NCBI GenBank assembly: GCA_035352895.1
Contig: DAOPYN010000030.1
Coordinates: 1 to 51,107 of the forward strand
Direction of reading: 5' to 3'
Length of the DNA stretch: 51,107 bases
DNA from: UBA5070 sp035352895
GTDB taxonomy: Bacteria; Fibrobacterota; Fibrobacteria; UBA5070
The position numbers were made by a program, and so were the translations under genes. Of the stretch, positions 33,482 through 40,984 are shown one piece after another. Every line of letters starts with the position of its first letter. Position 1 is the first letter of the stretch. The notes under the pieces are model-generated. The model worked only from the letters and a program-made list of their open reading frames with translations. It ran no database searches and was not told the DNA's origin.

Positions 33482-34732
33482 TTGACTCTTCGATTTCTGG
33501 ATCTGTTCGCAGGAGCGGGAGGACTCTCGGAAGGCTTCATCCAAGCCGGATTCGAACCCGTCGCCCATGTGGAGATGGATCCGGCAGCGGTCTGCACGTT
33601 GAAAACACGTATGGCCTACCACCACCTTCGCAAGGCCGGCGATCTCGATCCTTACATCGCCTACCTGAGGCAGGAGTTGAGTCGACCCCAGTTCTATTCG
33701 AAGATACCCGGCAAGGTGATCCAGTCCGTCATCCATTCGGAAATCGGAGACGACACCCTTCCTGGCATTTTCGAACGGATCGATGCCCAACTTCACGGGA
33801 GGAAACTCGATCTGATCGTGGGGGGGCCTCCCTGCCAAGCCTACTCCATCGTGGGGAGGTCGCGGTCTCCCAACGGAATGATCGGCGACAGGCGAAACTA
33901 CCTGTTTCTTTACTACGGCGAATTCCTGAAGAGGTACCAGCCGAAATACTTCGTCTTCGAAAACGTGACCGGGTTGCTGAACGCCAAGGATGTTGACAAA
34001 ATCCGGTACCTCGACAAGATGCGTGCAGTTTTCAAGGAATGCGGTTACGAAACCGAGTTGGAAATCCTCAAGGCCGAGGAGCATGGAGTTCCGCAGTTCA
34101 GGACCCGCGTGATCCTGGTGGGCAAGAGGACCACGAAGGCCTTCGATTACCCCATGCCCGAAAAGGTCGCGAAACCCAGGTATGCATGGGATTTTCTTCA
34201 GGATTTTCCGGCCATCAAGGCGAACAGCGGAGATCCCTGGGGATGCACCCTGAAGCCGGACGCATTGAAGTTGTTGTCGAAGGACTGGATCCGCGACGAT
34301 GAGGTTCCCGTGACCCATTTCTGGTCCCGACCCCAGCGAGAGGAAGACTTGGAGATCTACCGGATCGTGGTGGAGCACTGGGAAAAGCATCACGAGAGGC
34401 TGCGCTACGAGGAATTGCCGGCACATCTACGGTTCCATAAGAACACCACGGATTTCGCGGACCGATTCAAGGTCGTGGCCAAGTACGAGCCGTCGCATAC
34501 GGTCGTAGCTCACATCGCACGTGACGGACACTACTACATCCATCCGGATAAAAAGCAGAACAGATCGCTCACCCCCCGCGAGGCGGCGAGGATCCAGACG
34601 TTTCCTGACAACTACCACTTCGAGAGCATGCTTCCGCCACCGAGTCGAACTCCTGCGTACAGGCAAATCGGGAATGCAGTGCCAGTGATGTTGGCGAGGA
34701 GAATTGCTGAACGATTAAATGAGGTATGGTAA
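33482..34732 (+). CDS. DNA (cytosine-5) methyltransferase
   Basis: This 416-residue m5C methyltransferase has the full motif series: motif I DLFAGAGGLSEGF (residues 7-19), motif IV with the catalytic cysteine in GGPPCQAYS (C118), motif VI FENVTG (E160), motif VIII HGVPQFRTRV, and motifs IX-X with YRQIGNAVPVML near the end. It would methylate cytosine in a short target. The start is probably TTG at 33482, with AGGGCAGG about five bases before. TAATG couples it to the kinase gene downstream. It belongs to the MORC/Z1/AIPR/Vsr cluster, where it would mark self DNA. Confidence 0.93.
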   Translation: MTLRFLDLFAGAGGLSEGFIQAGFEPVAHVEMDPAAVCTLKTRMAYHHLRKAGDLDPYIAYLRQELSRPQFYSKIPGKVIQSVIHSEIGDDTLPGIFERIDAQLHGRKLDLIVGGPPCQAYSIVGRSRSPNGMIGDRRNYLFLYYGEFLKRYQPKYFVFENVTGLLNAKDVDKIRYLDKMRAVFKECGYETELEILKAEEHGVPQFRTRVILVGKRTTKAFDYPMPEKVAKPRYAWDFLQDFPAIKANSGDPWGCTLKPDALKLLSKDWIRDDEVPVTHFWSRPQREEDLEIYRIVVEHWEKHHERLRYEELPAHLRFHKNTTDFADRFKVVAKYEPSHTVVAHIARDGHYYIHPDKKQNRSLTPREAARIQTFPDNYHFESMLPPPSRTPAYRQIGNAVPVMLARRIAERLNEVW

Positions 34733-36813
34733 TGGTAAGTCCACGTTTTCGCACTAGAGCAAGGCTTCTCAATCAGCTTGGCGAGCAATTAATCAAAAAC
34801 GAATCAATTGCCCTTCTTGAGCTAATAAAGAATTCTTATGATGCCGACGCCTCAAATTGCTTGATTGAAATGAAGTCGATTGAAGATCCGGATAATGGCG
34901 TGATAACAATATTGGATGACGGCAGCGGAATGGACTCCGACATCTTGGAAAAAATCTGGCTTGAAATTGGGACAAGCCACAAAGCGGAAGCCAAAGAAAC
35001 AAATTCCCGCAGCGAAGTGCATCATCGAATTCCTCTTGGTGAAAAAGGGATTGGTCGACTAGGCGCCCATCGTCTTGGCAAGGAAATTGAGATAATTTCA
35101 AGGATGAAAGGACGCGCCGAATGCAGGCTCTTTATAAATTGGGATAAAATCAACACTTCACAATTTATCGAAGATCTTCCTGTAACCATTGAAGATCGGG
35201 AGCCAACAGAATTTAAAAATGCTTCAGGGACTCTAATAATAATCCGCAGACTGAAAGGAGAATGGACGCGAAGATCAGTTCGAGAATGTGCCAGAGCAGT
35301 CAACTCGCTTAACTCCCCATTTGATGAGGTCGGCGCCTTCAAGGCAAGCCTAAGCGTTCCTGGCTCTGATTGGCTAGAGGGGATCGCCACATTTCAAGAT
35401 ATCGAGCAATTCAAACTATTCTCTTTTGATGCCACAATTTCAGGTAACGAGATATCAAAATTTGCATATTCCTTTACGCCATTCCCTACTATGCCCCATC
35501 TCGCTCCTCGATCCCTCGGGCTAGATGACATAAAACCACTTCAAAGAATGGTTGGCGTCGACGACGGAAAGGAAATACACCTTGACCCAGATGAAATTGG
35601 GACGATCAATTTCAAAGGCGTTATATTTGACCTGAGCTCGAAAGTTTTAGCGGCGGGAGTTCAAGATAAAGCCGGATTAAAGGAATATTTGCGTGAAAAT
35701 GGTGGTGTGCGAGTTTTTCGCGACAAAATGAGGGTTTGGGACTATGGAGAAAAAGGAAATGACTGGCTTGAGCTAGACATTCAGCGAGTTAACAAGCCAT
35801 CATTCAAGCTAAGCAACAACTTGATACTAGGCGCAGTATATCTTGACAGCAGCAGCAGCTCTGGATTAATTGAGAAAGCTAATCGCGAAGGTTTTGTGTC
35901 AAATTCGCATTTTTCGTGTTTTGTGAAGGCATGCAAATTTTTAGTAGAACGCATTGAGCTTTTGCGCGAAAAGGACAAGGAATTGTTGCGCCTATATTAT
36001 GGGGCATCAAGAAAGAGCGAGCCGGTATTGCATTCTCTTTCAGAAGTGAAGATTGTAGTAGATCGGCATGTTAAGGATAAATCTGCGCGTGAGGAGATAG
36101 CTCGGTATTTAGAACGGATTCAACAAGATTACGAAACGATAACCGCAAATTTGATTAAAAGTGCTGGTGCAGGCTTAAACCTCACGGTTGTTATTCATCA
36201 AATGCAAAAAATAATAAAAAACATCTTATCTGGAATCCGTGGGCGAGTGTCGCTTGAAAAATTAGAGGAGCAGGTGAAACAATTATCTGCATTGGTGGAA
36301 GGATATAGCATTCTTGTTCGGAAGAGCGAAATCAAGAGTCGAAATTTAGCCGGAGCCATCAAGGATGCATCATTCAATGCGAGCTTCAGGCTTGAGGATC
36401 ACGGCGTTGATCTCGTTTTGCCTAAAAAAGAGCAAGTGATTAATGCGGTTTTTTCAGAGTCACACGTTGCTGCCGCGCTGCTAAATTTGTTTGATAATTC
36501 AATTTGGTGGCTAAAATACTCCAAAATTAAAACTCCAAAAATATACATTGATATCTCTGCCGAGATGCCGGGTTATCAGACAGTAATTTTTGCAGACAAT
36601 GGGCCAGGATTTGCTATCCCGACAGAGCAATTATGCAAACCGTTTATTTCTGCAAAACCCGGCGGGATTGGAATAGGATTGCACCTGACTGGCGAGATCA
36701 TGAATGCTCTTAAGGGGAAAATTTTATTTCCAGATTGGGGGGAGTTCGCAATCCCTGAGGAATACAAAGGAGGAGCGATTGTCGCTCTCGCCTTCAAAAA
36801 GGTGGCAAAATAA
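34732..36813 (+). CDS. Soluble histidine kinase-like protein with two GHKL ATPase domains
   Basis: This 693-residue protein carries two GHKL ATPase domains. The N-terminal one is Hsp90/MORC-like: ELIKNSYDADAS (N box), ILDDGSGM (G1), GEKGIGRLGAHRLG (G2). After a linker comes a dimerisation-helix-like stretch with a candidate phospho-acceptor histidine in LTVVIHQMQKIIKNI. The C-terminal domain is histidine-kinase-like: NLFDNSIWWL (N box), FADNGPGF (G1) and GGIGIGLHL (G2). No membrane segment is seen. The ATG at 34732 is preferred to that at 34726 because GAGG is seven bases upstream and it overlaps the methyltransferase stop (TAATG). A receiver-domain gene follows. Base composition is clearly more AT-rich than the neighbours, suggesting separate transfer. 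Confidence 0.85.
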   Translation: MVSPRFRTRARLLNQLGEQLIKNESIALLELIKNSYDADASNCLIEMKSIEDPDNGVITILDDGSGMDSDILEKIWLEIGTSHKAEAKETNSRSEVHHRIPLGEKGIGRLGAHRLGKEIEIISRMKGRAECRLFINWDKINTSQFIEDLPVTIEDREPTEFKNASGTLIIIRRLKGEWTRRSVRECARAVNSLNSPFDEVGAFKASLSVPGSDWLEGIATFQDIEQFKLFSFDATISGNEISKFAYSFTPFPTMPHLAPRSLGLDDIKPLQRMVGVDDGKEIHLDPDEIGTINFKGVIFDLSSKVLAAGVQDKAGLKEYLRENGGVRVFRDKMRVWDYGEKGNDWLELDIQRVNKPSFKLSNNLILGAVYLDSSSSSGLIEKANREGFVSNSHFSCFVKACKFLVERIELLREKDKELLRLYYGASRKSEPVLHSLSEVKIVVDRHVKDKSAREEIARYLERIQQDYETITANLIKSAGAGLNLTVVIHQMQKIIKNILSGIRGRVSLEKLEEQVKQLSALVEGYSILVRKSEIKSRNLAGAIKDASFNASFRLEDHGVDLVLPKKEQVINAVFSESHVAAALLNLFDNSIWWLKYSKIKTPKIYIDISAEMPGYQTVIFADNGPGFAIPTEQLCKPFISAKPGGIGIGLHLTGEIMNALKGKILFPDWGEFAIPEEYKGGAIVALAFKKVAK

Positions 36814-36814
36814 A

Positions 36815-38089
36815 ATGATGCCAAATAATGGAAAAATCGTAATTATTGATGATCACATTGAAGAAGTGAGACCCTTATTCGATATACTTTCAAAAGCCGG
36901 ATCTGGTTTTCTATATTTCGATGGCGATCCAAGTAGGCTTCCGTCAAGCCCTATTTTTGGAGTTAGAGTCATATTCCTTGATATTGAACTTGCACAATCA
37001 ATAGGTGCAAGCACAAAAAATAAGGCATCAGCCCTAGCATCAAGACTTCGGATGATTTTGGGCGAAATGCCGAGTCCATATTTTATTGTTTTTTGGACCG
37101 GTCATAAAGAGGTCATTTCTGATGTGTTGAAGTATATTAAGAAATTCCCTCCACTTGGGTATGTTGAAATGAACAAGCCAAGTGCAAGAGATCTATCGGA
37201 CGGAGCTTTCGACTTATCAACAATTGAGGAAGCTCTAAATAGCGCCTTAAATGAGTGTCAAGCATTCCAGTATTTTCTGCAATGGGAATCAGCGATATCA
37301 CGATCAGGTTCTCAAGTTGTGGATCAGATGATTTCTATTGTCCCGAAAAAGAAACTTGCCAATGAGTGGTCAGTTGAATGTTTCAAAATTCTAGCTAACC
37401 TTTATAAGGTCCATTCGGGAGAAAAACAACTTTCTGTTGATCACAGCGAGAACACAATTGGCGCATCAGTTTTGCTTAACAAAACGCACGTCAGTATTTT
37501 GGATCGGGAAGTTCAAACGATATTCAAAAAAAAGAGCCATGCTCTTGTTGATCAATCTATATCCCAAGAAGTAGTGGCCAAATTAAATGCTCAGCTATCA
37601 ATAGATCAGCATTCTTTTGAGCCGATCAAAAATGGATCTGTCCATTTCTCGCACTGCAGTACCAAAACAAAGAATGCGATTATCCGGGCTGTGTTTAACG
37701 AGGGGAAAGTGCCCAAAAGTGTGAAAGGTTGCAGTGTTGTGGTTGCGCCGCCATGTGATATAGCCCAAGCTAAGTTTTTGAAAGAAAATGATAAAATATT
37801 CCTTCGGTTACTTCATGGCTTGATTTTCCAAGCCCCAACAAAGAAAGAACTCAATCAATTAATCATTAAGTCTGAAAGTCAATTTCAACTTGGCCCATTT
37901 CTGCTTACGGGTAAGAAAAAACCGCAATATATGATTCTTCACTTCGGCTCACTTTCTTCGGTCTGGATTAGCAAGAGTAAAAGTAAGGCTCCAGCATTTT
38001 TGTTGACAGAGTCTCTGGCTGCTGATGTGCAATCGAAATTAGCAAATCATGCAAATAGGCTTGGCAATCATCTGCTGCCATTGGCGTGA
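36815..38089 (+). CDS. Receiver-domain response regulator with unknown output domain
   Basis: The first 125 residues are a receiver domain with all phosphorylation residues: acidic pair in IVIIDDH, phospho-acceptor in VIFLDIEL, threonine in VFWTGH and lysine in VEMNKPSA. The remaining 300 residues are not a known DNA-binding output; they include CSVVVAPPCDIAQAKFLK, a hydrophobic strand followed by a C-D-I-A motif, similar to SHDCDLA in the protein at 32300-33109. The gene follows the double-GHKL kinase directly, so the two should form a phosphorelay. It shares the AT-rich composition of the kinase gene. A second ATG at 36818 is also possible. Confidence 0.8.
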   Translation: MMPNNGKIVIIDDHIEEVRPLFDILSKAGSGFLYFDGDPSRLPSSPIFGVRVIFLDIELAQSIGASTKNKASALASRLRMILGEMPSPYFIVFWTGHKEVISDVLKYIKKFPPLGYVEMNKPSARDLSDGAFDLSTIEEALNSALNECQAFQYFLQWESAISRSGSQVVDQMISIVPKKKLANEWSVECFKILANLYKVHSGEKQLSVDHSENTIGASVLLNKTHVSILDREVQTIFKKKSHALVDQSISQEVVAKLNAQLSIDQHSFEPIKNGSVHFSHCSTKTKNAIIRAVFNEGKVPKSVKGCSVVVAPPCDIAQAKFLKENDKIFLRLLHGLIFQAPTKKELNQLIIKSESQFQLGPFLLTGKKKPQYMILHFGSLSSVWISKSKSKAPAFLLTESLAADVQSKLANHANRLGNHLLPLA

Positions 38090-38213
38090 TTCGCTGGTAT
38101 TGATTGTGACAAGTGCATGTGGAGAAAGTATTCATATTCATTGAATCGCTCTCGCAAAGGATATCTGGACTTTCATGCCCCCTTGATCAAAGCGAATGGC
38201 GAAAAATGCGGTA

Positions 38214-39959
38214 TCAAATTTTCATACTCGAAATCTCCTCCCAGCATTCCGGCTTCTTCGCCCACTCGGAAATCATTCGGCCTTTGGCTGTAGTTTGTAA
38301 CGCCCTGTCGACGACGGGGACGAGCGAGCGTATCCGCTCCTTCAACGCTGATGGGATATCCTGGTTGATCCAGATATTGTCGAAGTTGATGGCATCGGAG
38401 CTCGTCTTCGCCAGCAGGGAGACCAGATAAGCCACCACGTTCGCCTGGAACGCTGCGATCTGGGTGCGTCTCACGATGGTTTCGACTTGCCGGTAAAGAA
38501 TCGCCTTGGCGATCGAGTGCTTGTAGTAGGTGGAGTCCGGGACCAAGTCGCCAATTTCCGACATGAACTTCTCGAAGTTCTTCTGGTTTCCCGTTCCGAC
38601 CTGATGGGGCTTCTGGTTCCATGCGACCAGGTACTTGGCCAATTCGGTCTTGTTGACCCTGCGCGTGGTTGGGTAGCTGTCCTTGAGCGATTTAAGCTTC
38701 GCGGGAGTGGTGCCTTCCCTCAGCAGCAAGGTCTTGAAGCTTCCCGCAGCCCTCTCGTAGAACCACCGAGAGGTGCCATCGGAACAATAGACGGATTTCG
38801 AAAGTCTTTCCAGTTCGATGTGGAAGGTCTTGTTCGCCGCCAGATCGGATGCCTTGACGGCGGTCTGGCTATTGGCGAATCGGGAGATGTCGGCGATGAG
38901 GTCCTCTTCGTCTTCGCCGACGCTGCTCTTGAGGACCACGATCTTCGCGGGAACGAACACCTTCCCGAGGTCTATTCCCGGCTCTTTGCGATGGGTGAAG
39001 TAGATGGATGCGGTGGTCTGCCCTCCATTCACGATCTGGATCCCTTTCAGTCCGACGATTCCCGAGCCACCTGCCTCGTTCTTCTCGAGGACGATCTCGT
39101 CGACAGTCAAGACGATCCCGTTGTTGTAGGCGATGAATCGCTCGGGGGCATCCCTGAGCGTGTCGCGGATCCCCCTGTTCACTTTGCCGGTCGAGCTGAG
39201 GAAGGATCGGACATTGGCTTCGAGGAGCCTCGGTCCGAATTTCTCGTAGATGAACCTCAATGCGTTGCCCGGGATCGCGGCCAAGGCGTAGTCGAACCCG
39301 GAATCGCCTCCGGAAACGTACACGCATGGGACAGAACCACCGGAAACTTCGCGGAAATCCACGATGACCTCGTCCCTCGGACGGCCTTCCGAACAGTGGT
39401 GGTAGAGCCGTTCGATATCCATGATCTCGAGCTTGATGGTCTTGCCATCGACGATCCTGTCCTGGAACCTCTTCGTCTTCGATTTGATGACGGAGTCTGT
39501 CAGCACGAAGATGCGAACCTGGTCCAGCTTGGGGAAAATATCCTTGAGAACGCAGGTGAAATCGTAGACGGGATCGCTCTTGTCCACCTTCGACTGCAGT
39601 CCCTTCTCCAGGCATTCCGCGAGGAACCTGAGACATTGCTCGGCGGATTTCTTCGCGTCCGACTCCGGTCGGATCTGGATCTCTTCGACACCTCCGTAGA
39701 GGCTCACGAACAGGTCGACTTGTTCGCCATCCTCGGAAAACGCGTACCCGCTGAGTTTCAAGGTCGCATTGCCGATCTTCCGCTCGAAATGGAGCTGTTC
39801 GGGGTCGTGGCAAAGTCCGTGCTCGGACATGTGCTCCATGGCGATTCCTGTGAACACTTCCTCTTCGAAGGGAAACGGATCGGCGCCTTCCAGGGTTCTC
39901 TGGTCGATCCGGTTGCGGACATCGGATTTCGTTTGTGTGAGAAATTCTTGAAGTTCCAT
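38214..39959 (-). CDS. AIPR (abortive infection phage resistance) family protein
   Basis: This 581-residue protein has the AIPR signature: a central FIAYNNGIVLTVDEI and LKGIQIVNGGQTTASIY, with ISRFANSQTAVKASDL and a late YLVAWNQKPHQVG segment. AIPR proteins are linked to abortive infection and restriction-like gene clusters, but their reaction is unresolved. It is the last gene of the ankyrin-sigma/MORC/Z1/PD-(D/E)XK/AIPR operon; its start overlaps the previous stop by one base (TGATG). It converges with the receiver-domain gene across a 124-base gap with no gene. Confidence 0.92.
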   Translation of the reverse strand: MELQEFLTQTKSDVRNRIDQRTLEGADPFPFEEEVFTGIAMEHMSEHGLCHDPEQLHFERKIGNATLKLSGYAFSEDGEQVDLFVSLYGGVEEIQIRPESDAKKSAEQCLRFLAECLEKGLQSKVDKSDPVYDFTCVLKDIFPKLDQVRIFVLTDSVIKSKTKRFQDRIVDGKTIKLEIMDIERLYHHCSEGRPRDEVIVDFREVSGGSVPCVYVSGGDSGFDYALAAIPGNALRFIYEKFGPRLLEANVRSFLSSTGKVNRGIRDTLRDAPERFIAYNNGIVLTVDEIVLEKNEAGGSGIVGLKGIQIVNGGQTTASIYFTHRKEPGIDLGKVFVPAKIVVLKSSVGEDEEDLIADISRFANSQTAVKASDLAANKTFHIELERLSKSVYCSDGTSRWFYERAAGSFKTLLLREGTTPAKLKSLKDSYPTTRRVNKTELAKYLVAWNQKPHQVGTGNQKNFEKFMSEIGDLVPDSTYYKHSIAKAILYRQVETIVRRTQIAAFQANVVAYLVSLLAKTSSDAINFDNIWINQDIPSALKERIRSLVPVVDRALQTTAKGRMISEWAKKPECWEEISSMKI

Positions 39960-40984
39960 CAGTTCGCTCCCAGGTGGTGCAATGCTTCCCGGATCTCCAG
40001 GTGTGGCCGGGAGATTCGCTCGAGATCGATCGTGTAGGAGGCATGGACGACCTCCAGAGGGACATTCTCTCTTGTCAGTTTCGGGAAGTCCTGGTCGACC
40101 TGGAACACCTGGCAGCGCTCCACCACGAACTTCCTGTGATACTTTTCCGAATGGCTTTCAAGGTATCCGGCCTTCATGAGTGCAAGACGAAATCTGACTT
40201 CCAAATGGATGCTGTGAGATAGGCTTGAGAATATGGCCGCCGCAAGATCGCCCAAGGTGTCTCCTTCGGGAGCTTGCTTCAGTCTGAGTGCGGCGAGGAA
40301 TAGAGGCGATACCTGCGAGAAGTCCAGTTGAGCGAGGTTCGATATCCTTGCTGGAAACGCTCCTCCGGACAGGGAGCTCTTCACCTCGACCGCACCCGTT
40401 CCGATCTGGAAGTCCTGGTTACCGCCGAATGGACCTTTCCAGGATACGATGGCGATCAGGGGATCCAGCCCGAGATGAAGCATCCTCTGGAGAAAACCAA
40501 GTTCGCCTACCAAGCCGATTTCCTCGGAGGCGGAAAGGAGCCCGATTTCGTCTCGATCCATGAATTGCTGCCAGGCTTTGATCCGATCGATCAAATGGCT
40601 CGTCGCGCCTTTCACTGACTGGCTGGATGGATTCTGGATCCTGAGGAGGTTCAGCAGATCCAGGACCATCGCTTCGAAAATCGCTTGCTCTTTGTCGTCC
40701 AGCAAGGTGATCGCAACCCACACCAGGGAATCACCTTCGGGAAGGTCTTCGAGTTGCTCCAATCGGAAGCCATTCGCGCTGGGCAGCTTGGCAGGAGGCG
40801 GAAGCGAGGGGCGATGTGCGCCAACAAGAATGGCTCGCTCCCCATCGGGAAACCTGCGCGCAGCTCTGATGGGAAGGATCTGGTGTGAGTCGATGGAGAT
40901 CGAACGCCAACCAGAAGTGCCTTCGGCTGAGGCTAGAGCGGACCAAGCGGACCGGAGCTCGTGGATTTCAATCGCCGAGGGCAT
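39959..40984 (-). CDS. PD-(D/E)XK motif protein (DUF4420-like)
   Basis: This 341-residue protein is a restriction-endonuclease-like PD-(D/E)XK family member (DUF4420). LVGELGFLQRML gives the upstream conserved glutamate, then WKGPFGGNQDFQIG the D, and AVEVKSSLSG the E-x-K. Such proteins travel with Z1 ATPases and AIPR proteins. The ATG at 40984 (MPSAIEIHELRSAW) overlaps the end of the Z1 gene by 17 bases; a longer in-frame start at 41152 would overlap it much more. It is the likely DNA-cutting part of the cluster. Confidence 0.88.
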   Translation of the reverse strand: MPSAIEIHELRSAWSALASAEGTSGWRSISIDSHQILPIRAARRFPDGERAILVGAHRPSLPPPAKLPSANGFRLEQLEDLPEGDSLVWVAITLLDDKEQAIFEAMVLDLLNLLRIQNPSSQSVKGATSHLIDRIKAWQQFMDRDEIGLLSASEEIGLVGELGFLQRMLHLGLDPLIAIVSWKGPFGGNQDFQIGTGAVEVKSSLSGGAFPARISNLAQLDFSQVSPLFLAALRLKQAPEGDTLGDLAAAIFSSLSHSIHLEVRFRLALMKAGYLESHSEKYHRKFVVERCQVFQVDQDFPKLTRENVPLEVVHASYTIDLERISRPHLEIREALHHLGAN

